Made by a program: the position numbers and the translations under genes. The notes below the pieces were generated by a model that was given only the letters and a program-made list of their open reading frames with translations, had not been told where the DNA came from and made no database searches. A stretch of DNA of 64,000 bases from Verrucomicrobiota bacterium (lineage in GTDB: Bacteria > Verrucomicrobiota > Verrucomicrobiia > CAIQCK01): contig JACRJX010000029.1 in assembly GCA_016235595.1 (NCBI GenBank), forward strand, positions 1 to 64,000, in the 5' to 3' direction. Position 1 is the stretch's first letter. The number at the start of each line of letters is the position of its first letter. This document shows positions 9,286 through 17,793 of this stretch, piece by piece.

Positions 9286-10962
9286 ATGTTTGTGGCCGTT
9301 TCGACTGTGCAACGCGCGCTCTGCCTTCTGCTGGCATGTTGCATCGCGAGAATCGGCCCCGCTATTGGCGCCGAACCCGTCGGTCCCGGCCGCACTTTCT
9401 ATGTGGACGTCAATAGCCTTGGCGGGTCGTGCGACGACTCCAATCCCGGCACTGCCAGCCGGCCGTGGCGGACAGCGCTGAAAGCCTTCAGTACTGCCGG
9501 ACCCGGCGATACCGTCGTCTTTCGCCGCGGCATTTACCGCGTGACGCGAAGTCTCCACACGTCTGACCTCAAGCTCGATCCATCGCAGGCCGCCCCGATC
9601 GTGTTCAAGGCACCCGCAGGCGAACAGGCCGTCATCACCAACCTCCGCCCGATCCCTGCCGCTGACTGGAAACAGGTTGCCACCACCAAGTCAGGCAAAC
9701 CCATCTTCGGCGCGCCAGCCAGCGGCGGCGCGCGAGTCACCAACCTCACGCAACACGGCGTGCCGTTGAGGCGCGCGTTCTGCGGCAACACGCGGTCTTG
9801 GTATGAGGACACACCGCCCGAGGCCATTGATGGCCCCGGCGAGTGGGCGTCGAGCTTGCGAGAGCACCGTGTGTATCTCTGCCCCACTAATGGCGAACCG
9901 CCGGGCGACAGCATCGAACTGTGCGATGTGCGAGGACCCGGCGCGAGCGGCAACCTCATCAGTCTGGAGCGTGACAAAGAGGACCGTTGCCGCAACCTGC
10001 GCCTGGTCTTTGAGAACCTGACGTTCGAGACCGGCTTTCATGGATTGGTCATCCGCACCGGATTCGTCGAGCTGCGGCAATGCGTGTTGCGAAAAAGCTT
10101 CGGCGATCTGCTCAACACACTCTCCGGCCGCGTGATTGTGGACGGCTGCGACTTCTATGCGTTCGGCGAGTCCGCCATCGACGTCACCACGCCGGGCAAC
10201 GGCCCCAAGCCCGCCGGCATGCCCCCGATGGCCATCCGCAACAGCCGGTTCCACGACAACGTGCAGGTGCGCTCACCGCGGCAGAAGGGCACCAACGGCG
10301 TCATGCTCAAGGGTGGCTGCGCCGACATTGTCGTCGAGGGCAACCAGTTCTACAACCTGCGGGCCACCTACGGCGCGCTCACCCTCGGTGGCGCCACCAG
10401 CGGTGGCCAATCCGGCGAAGGCTTCCGGCTCACCGCGCGAAACAACATCTTCCATGACATCGCCGGCCCCTACGTTGTCCTGTTCAGTGGCAGCCACGAT
10501 TGCAGGTTGGTCAATAACCTCATTTGCAGCAGCGATGTCGCCAACCTGATTTTGATCATCTGCGCGAAATCATCCGACCCGGCCACCGCCAATCTCAGAC
10601 CGCAGGTGCAGAACAACATCTTCTACCGCAACACCGTCAAGCGCGCCGTCGTGAGTACGCCCCGTGGTGCGGCCAGCGGTCTCGTGATGGATCACAACCT
10701 CATTGCCGGGAGCGGAAACATCTGCCTGCTCGATGACGTTGAAGTGCCGTTGAAAGACCTCCCCCAACGCGGTTACCAGTCCCATGGAGTGGACCAGCCG
10801 CCGCTTTTCCGCGACTTCGCACGACTCGATTTCCATCCCACGAAAGGTTCTCCTGACACCGACCGTGGCGCCGATCTCCGCACCCTCGTCCCCTGCGACG
10901 CCGATGGCACGCCCCGCCCGCAAGGCCAGGCCTTCGACATCGGGCCGTTTGAAATGCGATGA
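9286..10962 (+). CDS. Secreted right-handed parallel beta-helix protein
   Basis: ATG 9286 lies two bases after the ankyrin stop and is followed by a signal peptide (ALCLLLACCIARIGPAIGA); ATG 9256 inside the preceding gene is an alternative. The 558-residue product opens with the motif TFYVDVNSLGGSCDDSNPG...PWRTALKAF, typical of secreted beta-helix proteins of the pectate-lyase/DUF1565 type. It continues with coils marked by NNIF, NNLI and NSRF turns. Such proteins bind or cleave acidic or branched polysaccharides. No catalytic constellation can be assigned by reading, so the substrate is open. A second beta-helix gene lies at 55960-57840. Confidence 0.8.
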   Translation: MFVAVSTVQRALCLLLACCIARIGPAIGAEPVGPGRTFYVDVNSLGGSCDDSNPGTASRPWRTALKAFSTAGPGDTVVFRRGIYRVTRSLHTSDLKLDPSQAAPIVFKAPAGEQAVITNLRPIPAADWKQVATTKSGKPIFGAPASGGARVTNLTQHGVPLRRAFCGNTRSWYEDTPPEAIDGPGEWASSLREHRVYLCPTNGEPPGDSIELCDVRGPGASGNLISLERDKEDRCRNLRLVFENLTFETGFHGLVIRTGFVELRQCVLRKSFGDLLNTLSGRVIVDGCDFYAFGESAIDVTTPGNGPKPAGMPPMAIRNSRFHDNVQVRSPRQKGTNGVMLKGGCADIVVEGNQFYNLRATYGALTLGGATSGGQSGEGFRLTARNNIFHDIAGPYVVLFSGSHDCRLVNNLICSSDVANLILIICAKSSDPATANLRPQVQNNIFYRNTVKRAVVSTPRGAASGLVMDHNLIAGSGNICLLDDVEVPLKDLPQRGYQSHGVDQPPLFRDFARLDFHPTKGSPDTDRGADLRTLVPCDADGTPRPQGQAFDIGPFEMR

Positions 10963-11067
10963 GCAGAGGCAACGCGGCTTGATTGGCGCGCTCGTCCCCG
11001 AAGGACTGCTGAAAACCATCAATCCACACTTTCATTTCTCATTCGCGACGGACAATATTCTGCAACC

Positions 11068-12081
11068 ATGAATAGCAAGTTTCTCCGACATCACTTCTCT
11101 CTCCCGGCCCTCGTCATTGCGGCGTTGACGGGCCTGTGTGGCATCGCGCCGTCCAGCAATGCTGCCGATGCGGCGGGTGGCAAAATTCCCGTCATCCTCG
11201 ACACGGATATCGGCGATGACATTGACGACACGTGGGCGTTGGGACTGCTCTTAAAGTCGCCCGAACTCGACCTGAAGCTCGTCGTGGGCGATTACGGGCG
11301 GGCGGAGTATCGCGCGCGGTTGCTTGCGAAGTTCCTCGAACGCGCCGGCCGCACCGACGTCGCGGTGGGTGTGGGACTCGATATGGGTTCCAAGGGCGAG
11401 GGCGGGCAGGCCGGCTGGGTCAAGGACTACAGCCTCAAGTCTTATCCGGGCAAGGTCCACAGCGACGGCGTGCAGGCCTTGATTGACACGATCATGAAGT
11501 CGGACCGGCCGATGACGCTCATCTGCATTGGTCCCGTGCCCAACATCGCCGAGGCGCTTCGGCGCGAGCCGCGCATCGCCGAGCGCGCCCGTTTCGTCGG
11601 CATGCACGGGAGCGTGCGCGTCGGTTATGGCAGCAACCAGAAGATCTCCGCGGAATGGAATGTCAAAGCCGACCCCAAGGCCTGCCAAAAGGTCTTCACC
11701 GCGCCGTGGGACATGACGATCACACCGCTGGATACGTGCGGGTTGATTCGCCTGACCGGCGAGAAGTATCGCAAGGTCCGCGACTCGAAAGCCCCGGTGG
11801 CCGTCGCCATCATCGAGAATTACCGGCTCTGGGCCGCCGCGCAAAAGAAGAAGGACCAACCCAGCGCAGCCGAATCGCGCAGCAGCACGCTCTTTGACAC
11901 GGTGGCGGTTTATCTGGCATTTGCGCAGCAACTTTGCGCGATGGAAACCGTCGGTCTGCGCGTGACGGATGACGGGTTCACGCGCATTGATCCGGGCGCG
12001 AAGCAAGTCCGGTTCGCGGCGAGTTGGAAGGACTTGGGCGCGTTCGAAGACTTGCTCGTCGAACGCCTCACGACACCGTAA
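11068..12081 (+). CDS. Exported inosine/uridine-preferring nucleoside hydrolase family protein
   Basis: The 337-residue product has an N-terminal signal peptide (LPALVIAALTGLCGIAPS, cleavage near SNAADA) followed by PVILDTDIGDDIDDTWA, the calcium-binding Asp cluster at the start of nucleoside hydrolases. Later motifs fit the family: VGMHGSV, an AEWNVKADPKA segment equivalent to the conserved N-x-x-x-D-P region, and a C-terminal DTVAVYLAF. Hydrolysis of an N-glycosidic bond in an exported nucleoside-like substrate is the family role. In this phylum many members have unknown sugar substrates. The preceding 105 bp hold no feature I can name. Confidence 0.85.
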   Translation: MNSKFLRHHFSLPALVIAALTGLCGIAPSSNAADAAGGKIPVILDTDIGDDIDDTWALGLLLKSPELDLKLVVGDYGRAEYRARLLAKFLERAGRTDVAVGVGLDMGSKGEGGQAGWVKDYSLKSYPGKVHSDGVQALIDTIMKSDRPMTLICIGPVPNIAEALRREPRIAERARFVGMHGSVRVGYGSNQKISAEWNVKADPKACQKVFTAPWDMTITPLDTCGLIRLTGEKYRKVRDSKAPVAVAIIENYRLWAAAQKKKDQPSAAESRSSTLFDTVAVYLAFAQQLCAMETVGLRVTDDGFTRIDPGAKQVRFAASWKDLGAFEDLLVERLTTP

Positions 12082-12110
12082 AACCCGGCAGGTGCACAGG
12101 CGGTCTCTGA

Positions 12111-12150
12111 TTTCGTCCGTGCAATCCGCGGAATCCGTGGTCAAATAGCG
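12111..12150. repeat. Short dispersed repeat, copy 1 (TTTCGTCCGTGCAATC type)
   Basis: The segment begins TTTCGTCCGTGCAATC and ends CGTGGTCAAATAGCG, three bases before ATG 12154. A second copy with the same beginning and similar end occurs at 14336-14375, likewise just before a start codon. I associate this sequence type with verrucomicrobial intergenic regions, from memory. It displaces any Shine-Dalgarno sequence at this gene. Confidence 0.6.
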
Positions 12151-12153
12151 GGC

Positions 12154-13389
12154 ATGAAGACGGCTGCCAGTTGGTTCTCCATTCCCTGCGCTCTCAGCAT
12201 TCTCTGTAGTGCCTCCCTTGCGGGCGACGCACCGAACTTCGACATCCAACTCGACACGATCAGCTCCGGCTTCGACAAAAAGACCTGTTGGGTGCATCCG
12301 CGCGCGGGAGCGATCCCCGGCACGCCGCCCAGCGTTGTGTTGACGATGCAGAAGCTGCAACTCACCGGCAGCGACGTGTTCTTCGCCCTGAACGAGATGC
12401 GCACCGACGATTTCGGCAAGACTTGGTCGGGGCCGTTGGAGCACGCCACGACCCTCGGCCGGCGCGAGGAGCCGGACGGGATCGTCGTCGGCGCCTGCGA
12501 CTTCTGGCCGAAGTGGCACGTGAAGTCCGGCAAGCTCCTTGGTATCGGCCACACGGTTCGTTACAAGGACAACCGGGTCATGTCGGTTCGTCGGCGTGAG
12601 ACGTGTTACTCGGTCTATGACCCACAGAAGCGGACGTGGACTGCATGGGACACGATCACGATGCCGGACACGAAGAAATTCTACAACGCCGGCGCGGGAT
12701 GCGTGCAACGCCTTGACCTGCCCAACGGCGACATCCTGCTGCCGATTTACTTCAAGGCCGAGACGGAGAAGTTCTCGAAGGTCACCGTCCTGCGATGCAG
12801 GTTCGACGGTTCCAAGTTGACGTTCGTCGAGCAGGGCAATGACCTGGCCCTGGACACGGACCGCGGCCTGGGCGAGCCGTCGCTGACACGCTTCCGCGGC
12901 CGGTTCTACCTCACGTTGCGCCAGGACAAGGCGGGCTATGTTTCCACGAGCGACGACGGGCTGCACTACTGCGAGCCGAAGAAGTGGACGTGGGACAACG
13001 GCGACGACCTGGGCAACTACAACACGCAACAGCATTGGGTGACGCACGACGACGCGCTGTTCCTCGTCTATACGCGGCGCGGCGCGAACAACGACCACGT
13101 TTTCCGCCATCGTGCGCCGCTGTTCATCGGGCAGGTGGATCCGGAGAAGCTGTGCGTCATCCGCGCCACCGAGCGCGTGTTGGTGCCGCAGCGCGGCGCG
13201 CGGCTGGGCAACTTCGGCGTCACGGAGGTCAGCGCGAACGAAACGTGGGTGACCGTCGCCGAGTGGATGCAGACCACGCCACCGAATCCGTACGACTTCA
13301 CGAAGTGCATGAAGCATGGCTCCGACAACGCCGTCTACGCCGCGCGCATCAAGTGGAAGACGCCGAACAAGAGTTGGGACCGACATTGA
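12154..13389 (+). CDS. Secreted sialidase-superfamily (exo-alpha-sialidase-like) protein
   Basis: The 411-residue product has a signal peptide (FSIPCALSILCSASLAG) and Asp-box-like motifs (TDDFGKTWSG, STSDDGLHY), which place it in the sialidase/neuraminidase propeller superfamily. It is shorter than the sialidase-like protein at 1128-2579 and lacks an Fn3-like tail. Conserved segments such as YNTQQHWVTHDDALFLVYTR resemble uncharacterised exo-alpha-sialidase homologues common in Planctomycetes and Verrucomicrobia. Hydrolysis of sialic acid is not established for them. The start directly follows a dispersed repeat without a visible ribosome-binding site. The stop overlaps the TTG start of the next gene. 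Confidence 0.75.
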   Translation: MKTAASWFSIPCALSILCSASLAGDAPNFDIQLDTISSGFDKKTCWVHPRAGAIPGTPPSVVLTMQKLQLTGSDVFFALNEMRTDDFGKTWSGPLEHATTLGRREEPDGIVVGACDFWPKWHVKSGKLLGIGHTVRYKDNRVMSVRRRETCYSVYDPQKRTWTAWDTITMPDTKKFYNAGAGCVQRLDLPNGDILLPIYFKAETEKFSKVTVLRCRFDGSKLTFVEQGNDLALDTDRGLGEPSLTRFRGRFYLTLRQDKAGYVSTSDDGLHYCEPKKWTWDNGDDLGNYNTQQHWVTHDDALFLVYTRRGANNDHVFRHRAPLFIGQVDPEKLCVIRATERVLVPQRGARLGNFGVTEVSANETWVTVAEWMQTTPPNPYDFTKCMKHGSDNAVYAARIKWKTPNKSWDRH

Positions 13390-14315
13390 AGACCACCGTC
13401 ATCAGCTCCGCAGGTCTGCGAGTCAGCCAGATCGGACTCGGCTGCGTGACGTTCGGACGGGAGATTGACGAGGCGGCTGCGCATGTCCTGCTCGACCACG
13501 CGTATGCGCACGGGGTCATGTTCTTCGACACCGCCTCCGCTTACGCGCAAGGCGCGTCGGAAAGCATTATTGGCCGATGGATCACTTCGCGTCGTCCTGC
13601 TGCCGGTTCGCTGACTCTTGCCACCAAGATTCTGCCGCCGTATGAACCGGCGCGTCTTGCCAGCGTCGTTGACGAAAGCCTGCAGAGGCTCGGTCTTGCG
13701 GTGATTGACCTGCTTTATCTTCATCGTTGGGACGCGACGGCGGAGTCGCCGGCGGCGCTTGCAGCACTCGACGCTCTTGTGCGGGAAGGCAAAGTCCGGG
13801 CACTGGGCGTCAGCAACTACAACTGTCAGCAACTCGAAACGGCGCTGGCGCTGCAAGAGCGGCACGGGTTGGAGCGCTTCAGCGTGGTGCAGAACAATCA
13901 GAACCTCGCCGTGAGTGACGTGAGCGAGGAGTTGCGGCGGTTTTGCGCTGCGCGGAAGATCGCCATCGTCACCTACAGTCCGCTCGGGGCCGGCTTTCTG
14001 ACCGGCAAGCACCGGCATGGCGTGCAACCCGGCTCGCGCTTCGCCGTGGTGCCAGGACATCAGGATATCTATTTCCATGGACCGGCCTATCGGCGGCTTG
14101 CGCGATTGGAGTCCGTCGCGGCGCGCACCGGCCACAGCCAGGCGCACCTGGCGCTTGCATGGGCGCTGCATCAGCCGGGCGTTGCTTCAGTGCTTGTCGG
14201 TGGACGGACGCCCGCGCATCTTGATCAAGCACTGGCGGCGCAGTCTTTCGACGATCCGGAACTTTTCGCGGAGCTCGCCGCTGACCGGGAGACGGACCCG
14301 GCCTGTTCACAATGA
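13386..14315 (+). CDS. Aldo/keto reductase
   Basis: The start is taken as TTG 13386, overlapping the preceding TGA (TTGA), because it gives the typical AKR opening KTTVISSAGLRVSQIGLGC. The 309-residue protein contains the tetrad regions: Asp and Tyr in FFDTASAYAQGASESIIG, Lys in LATKI and His in DLLYLHRWD, followed by LGVSNYN and VTYSPLGAGFLTGK. It should reduce or oxidise a carbonyl with NADP(H) in the cytosol. It is the only clearly cytosolic enzyme of this cluster, so it may handle an imported product of the exported enzymes. No signal peptide is seen. Confidence 0.88.
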   Translation: MKTTVISSAGLRVSQIGLGCVTFGREIDEAAAHVLLDHAYAHGVMFFDTASAYAQGASESIIGRWITSRRPAAGSLTLATKILPPYEPARLASVVDESLQRLGLAVIDLLYLHRWDATAESPAALAALDALVREGKVRALGVSNYNCQQLETALALQERHGLERFSVVQNNQNLAVSDVSEELRRFCAARKIAIVTYSPLGAGFLTGKHRHGVQPGSRFAVVPGHQDIYFHGPAYRRLARLESVAARTGHSQAHLALAWALHQPGVASVLVGGRTPAHLDQALAAQSFDDPELFAELAADRETDPACSQ

Positions 14316-14335
14316 AGCGCCGAAAATAGGCGTAA

Positions 14336-14375
14336 TTTCGTCCGTGCAATCTGCCGCGTTCGTGGTGAAATAGTG
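14336..14375. repeat. Short dispersed repeat, copy 2
   Basis: This copy begins TTTCGTCCGTGCAATC, exactly as the copy at 12111, then diverges (TGCCGCGTT) and converges again (CGTGGTGAAATAGTGG). It ends two bases before ATG 14378. The two copies share position relative to a start codon as well as sequence. Confidence 0.6.
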
Positions 14376-14377
14376 GC

Positions 14378-15973
14378 ATGAAGACACCTGCCTCCTGTTC
14401 CCGCCGGGATTTTCTCAAGCATTCTCTCACTGCCGCTGTCGCGTTGCCGTTGGCGGCGAAACCAACGAGCAGCGTTCACGCAGCCGAGCCTGCGCCAGCG
14501 ATAGACATCGGCTCCCGGCGCGAGTTGTTCGTGGACGATTTCCTCGTCCAGAAGTTCGGGGGCAAGGCGGAGCTGCGGCTGCATCATCCGGAGCCGCGTG
14601 AGATTGCGTTGGTCCACGACGCTCCGTGGGAGGGCAGCGGCAGCGGTTACCACAGCGTTTTCAAGGACGGCAAGCTTTACCGGATGTACTACAAGGCGTG
14701 GCAACTCGACGTGCAGCCTCCGGGCACGGTCAAGACGAACGCGCATCCGCTCTACTGTTGTTACGCCGAGAGCGATGACGGCATCCACTGGCGCAAGCCG
14801 GAACTGGGCTTGCATGAGTTCAAGGGTTCCAAAAAGAACAACATCGTTATGGTGCCCGGCAAAGCCGGCTCGGCGGTCGCCGACCCCGGCCATCCGGCGG
14901 TGTTCAAGGACGAGAACCCGGATGCTCCCGCCGACGCGCGCTACAAAGCCATCATCCATTCGGCGAAACCGCATGGTCTGCTCGCATTCAAGTCGCCCGA
15001 TGGTCTGCGCTGGACGCCGATGAGCGACGGGCCGGTCATCACCAAGGGCGCGTTCGACTCGCAGAACCTCGCATTCTTCGACCCGGTGCGCGGCGAGTAT
15101 CGCGCCTACTGGCGTATCTTCACAGCGGGCGTCGCAGATGGGACGACGTGGAAGCCGTCGGGCGTCCGCGCCATCCGCACGGCGACCTCGAAAGATTTCC
15201 TGAACTGGAATCCGCACACCGACCTGACCTACGTGGACTCGCCGGCGGAGCATCTCTACACCAACCAGATCAAGCCTTACCACCGCGCGCCGCACATTTT
15301 CATCGGATTCCCGGCGCGCTATATCGAGCGCGGCTGGTCGGACTCGATGCGCGCGTTGCCGGAATTGCAGAACCGCGAGTGGCGCGCGAAGGCGAGTCTG
15401 CGCTACGGCACGGCGATCACCGAGGGGCTGCTCATGGCCAGCCGCGACGGCGTGAAGTTCAAGCGCTGGAACGAAGCGTTCCTGCGTCCCGGCATTGAGC
15501 GGCCGGGCACATGGCACTACGGCCATCAATACATCGCGTGGCACGCCGTCGAGACGGCCTCCGCGCTCGCTGGCGCGCCGAACGAACTCTCGCTCTATGC
15601 AGTTGAAAACTATTGGACCGGCAACAGCAGCGAAGTGCGCCGCTACACGTTGCGGCTGGATGGCTTTGTGTCCGTGAACGCGCCCATGGGCGGAGGCGAG
15701 ATCGTCTCCAAACCCCTGACGTTCAAGGGCGCAAAGCTCGTCATGAACTTTGCCACGTCCGCCGCCGGCGATATTCGCGTGGAGATTCAGGATGCGAGCG
15801 GCAAACCGTTGCCGGGCTTCACGCTCGACGATTGCCCTCCGATCTTTGGCGACTCGATCGAGCGCACGGTCACATGGAAGAACGGCGGCGACGTCAGCAG
15901 TCTCGCTGGCAAGCCGGTGCGGCTGCGGTTTGCGTTGAAAGACGCCGATCTGTTCGCAGTTCAATTCCAATAA
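14378..15973 (+). CDS. Tat-exported glycosidase-like beta-propeller protein
   Basis: The N-terminus carries a twin-arginine signal (SRRDFLKHSL followed by TAAVALPLAAKP), so the 531-residue protein is probably exported folded. The mature part starts DIGSRRELFVDDFLV, a motif found at the start of many uncharacterised planctomycete and verrucomicrobial secreted proteins. It has short propeller-like blades with SDDGIHWRKPELGL and SPDGLRWTPM segments, resembling the five-bladed fold of GH32/GH43-like enzymes. The C-terminal 130 residues look like a beta-sandwich. No catalytic acids can be assigned. This is the last complete gene of the plus-strand cluster. Confidence 0.7.
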   Translation: MKTPASCSRRDFLKHSLTAAVALPLAAKPTSSVHAAEPAPAIDIGSRRELFVDDFLVQKFGGKAELRLHHPEPREIALVHDAPWEGSGSGYHSVFKDGKLYRMYYKAWQLDVQPPGTVKTNAHPLYCCYAESDDGIHWRKPELGLHEFKGSKKNNIVMVPGKAGSAVADPGHPAVFKDENPDAPADARYKAIIHSAKPHGLLAFKSPDGLRWTPMSDGPVITKGAFDSQNLAFFDPVRGEYRAYWRIFTAGVADGTTWKPSGVRAIRTATSKDFLNWNPHTDLTYVDSPAEHLYTNQIKPYHRAPHIFIGFPARYIERGWSDSMRALPELQNREWRAKASLRYGTAITEGLLMASRDGVKFKRWNEAFLRPGIERPGTWHYGHQYIAWHAVETASALAGAPNELSLYAVENYWTGNSSEVRRYTLRLDGFVSVNAPMGGGEIVSKPLTFKGAKLVMNFATSAAGDIRVEIQDASGKPLPGFTLDDCPPIFGDSIERTVTWKNGGDVSSLAGKPVRLRFALKDADLFAVQFQ

Positions 15974-15985
15974 AGATTGCCGTGG

Positions 15986-16120
15986 ATGAAACGAGTCCCG
16001 CTATTCTGCGCGCTGCTGTGCGTGACGGCGTGGGCGGAGCCGGAACCGCAAGAGTCGCAGCGGTCGGCTCACCACGATGTCCAACCACCGTCCACGGCGA
16101 GGTTGTGGCCGGTGACATAG
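15986..16120 (+). pseudogene. 5' remnant of a secreted-protein gene
   Basis: Twelve bases after the preceding stop, ATG 15986 opens a 44-codon frame starting MKRVPLFCALLCVTAWA, a convincing signal peptide with cleavage near AWA-EP. It then reads EPEPQESQRSAHH and runs into the opposite-strand SDR gene, stopping at 16118-16120. The last 52 bases overlap the SDR 3' end. The likeliest explanation is a further gene of the secreted cluster truncated by a rearrangement that brought in the minus-strand operon. A genuine 44-residue peptide cannot be excluded. Confidence 0.5.
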
Positions 16121-16851
16121 CTCGCGGCGTTGCTGAGCAGGAACGCCACCGCGCCCGCGATTTCGCCCGCCTGGCCGATGCGGCCCAGCGGCACCTTCGC
16201 GGCGAGCCGCTGGACGAAGGCCGGATTGTCACGCTGGACGGCCGGATTCGGGAACGGGCCGGGCGAGAGGCTGTTGACGCGCACGCCCTTGCGGCCCCAA
16301 TGCACGGCAAGGTAGCGCGCCATCTGTTGGATGCCCGCCTTGCCAACACCGTATTCGATTGGATTCGGATTCGCTGGCGATTCGTAAACGCGCGGGTCGG
16401 GTGAGACGGTCCCGTACATGCTGGAGAAGAGCACGATGCTGCCGCTGCCGCGCGCGGCCATTGCGTTGCCCACGTCGCGCACGAGCAGGAAGTTCGCGGT
16501 GAGATTGCCGTGGTTGACAGCGTCAAAGTCAGCCTCCGTCAGGTCATCCAGACGTTTGGCGGTGGACGCGCAGGTCATGTTGACCAGACCATGCGGCACA
16601 CCCCGTTGTTGGAGCCAGGTTGAAACAAACGCCTTTGTTGCCGCCGCGTTGGTTGCGTCGAGCGAAACGGGCGTGACGGTGTTCGTGAGCGATTTGGCCG
16701 CGACAAACGCCTCGGCTCGTCCCGGCAAATCCACGCAGACTACGTGTGCGCCAAGTTTCACGAGCAGTTCCACTGTCGACTGGCCGAGATAACCCGCGCC
16801 ACCCAAGACCCAAACGTCTTGACCGGAAAAATCAAACGGCATGGAGCTCAT
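16069..16851 (-). CDS. SDR-family NAD(P)-dependent oxidoreductase
   Basis: The 260-residue protein is a classical short-chain dehydrogenase/reductase. It has the cofactor loop VLGGAGYLG near the N-terminus, the catalytic Ser in LFSSMYG, Tyr and Lys in YGVGKAG, the LSPGPFPN loop and a C-terminal GHNLAVDGGW. The start may be ATG 16851 or ATG 16842. The Rossmann glycine pattern GGAGYLG and the low similarity to fatty-acid reductases leave sugar or lipid alcohols as possible substrates. It is the last gene of the nine-gene minus-strand operon, 33 bases after membrane protein A. Its 3' end overlaps a plus-strand gene remnant. Confidence 0.88.
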   Translation of the reverse strand: MSSMPFDFSGQDVWVLGGAGYLGQSTVELLVKLGAHVVCVDLPGRAEAFVAAKSLTNTVTPVSLDATNAAATKAFVSTWLQQRGVPHGLVNMTCASTAKRLDDLTEADFDAVNHGNLTANFLLVRDVGNAMAARGSGSIVLFSSMYGTVSPDPRVYESPANPNPIEYGVGKAGIQQMARYLAVHWGRKGVRVNSLSPGPFPNPAVQRDNPAFVQRLAAKVPLGRIGQAGEIAGAVAFLLSNAASYVTGHNLAVDGGWTSW

Positions 16852-16884
16852 GAATATCGAGCTAACGTCTGCCGGCGGGGCAAG

Positions 16885-17595
16885 TCAAGCTTCTGCCTCG
16901 CTTGTCTTCCGCGAGCCGACAACCTGGCGCGCCACATCGAGTATCGGCATGGCCATCAGCAGCAGTGCGACGCTGAACAACGGCCAGTTGAAACGCGTTG
17001 GCAGCATCTGCCGCAACGCGGCTTCGCCTTGATGGACGACACGGATGGCATCGGCCATGAAAACGTATAATGCCAGCGCCATACCGATCACGCACACGAT
17101 CGCACTCGTCCTTCGAGGCCACGGCGTGCCTGAGGCGCACGCAAACTGCGTCACCAGCGTCCCGAACAGAATCATCAGCCCGGCCACGAGACACGGTGCC
17201 ACCACCGGTCCCCACCACGGCAGCGGTATCAGGAACAACACGTCCCAATCCAGCAACCCCTTCGGCCAACCAGTCAGCAGACGCAGGAAGACATAGTAGA
17301 AGATGTCCCACACGCCGAACGCGATGACGAAGTAGCTGAACCGCGCGCGCCAGCCACGCCCCGCCAACCAACCCGCGCCAGCCAGCATCACCATCGTCGC
17401 CGCCTCGCGGATTACCTCCGCCATCGCGAAACCTCCAAACGACGGCAACGGATTCGGCTGATACGGATCAATGCGCCCGATCAGCGTCCGCAAGTAAAGT
17501 ACCGCGGCGCTTTCCACCCACGCCATCGCCACGGCGAACAGCACCACCACCCACCAGCGATCCATCTCGACAAATTGAGTTTTGCATTTGTTCAT
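16885..17595 (-). CDS. Integral membrane protein A, paralogue of the protein at 20929-21651
   Basis: The start is taken at ATG 17595, with GGAAA upstream; an in-frame TTG at 17631 is less likely. The 236-residue protein has about six hydrophobic segments and clear blocks shared with membrane protein B: AMAWVES, YQPNPLP, REAATM, AFGVWD, YYVFLR, LLDWDVLFLIPLPWWGP, YVFMADAIRV and FNWPLF. By eye the two are roughly half identical. The conserved WD and PWWGP motifs in membrane segments suggest a shared enzymatic or binding role, but I recognise no family. Confidence 0.75.
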   Translation of the reverse strand: MNKCKTQFVEMDRWWVVVLFAVAMAWVESAAVLYLRTLIGRIDPYQPNPLPSFGGFAMAEVIREAATMVMLAGAGWLAGRGWRARFSYFVIAFGVWDIFYYVFLRLLTGWPKGLLDWDVLFLIPLPWWGPVVAPCLVAGLMILFGTLVTQFACASGTPWPRRTSAIVCVIGMALALYVFMADAIRVVHQGEAALRQMLPTRFNWPLFSVALLLMAMPILDVARQVVGSRKTSEAEA

Positions 17596-17631
17596 AGAGA
17601 ACGTTTCCTGTCCAACATTCCAACCGGGCAA

Positions 17632-17793
17632 TCAATCAACCGCCGCCACTCGCGAATGACCCGGCGCATATGGCACCACCAGTGCGCTGGCGATCAAGCC
17701 AAAATCACATAACCACTGATGCCATGCCGAATCGCGCCACGCACCGAAGAACACAATCGCGATGGCGAAATGCCCGAATATCAGCCGGGTCAC
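17632..17793 (-). CDS. Small membrane protein, 53 residues, translationally coupled
   Basis: GTG 17793-17791 overlaps the TGA of the upstream DUF4173-like gene (GAGTGACC), and the frame runs 53 codons to TGA at 17632. The product contains two hydrophobic stretches (LIFGHFAIAIVFFGAW and FGLIASALVVPYAPG) separated by DSAWHQWLC. The coupled start, hydrophobic content and correct strand support a real gene, although it is shorter than usual gene-calling limits. It may instead be the leftover of a longer membrane protein. Membrane protein A starts 36 bases later. Confidence 0.5.
   Translation of the reverse strand: MTRLIFGHFAIAIVFFGAWRDSAWHQWLCDFGLIASALVVPYAPGHSRVAAVD

Noticed and set aside
11251-13386. 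Long antisense open frame over the nucleoside hydrolase and sialidase-like genes
   Set aside because: Arginine-rich low-complexity translation typical of GC-rich shadow frames. The plus-strand genes have clear motifs and signal peptides.
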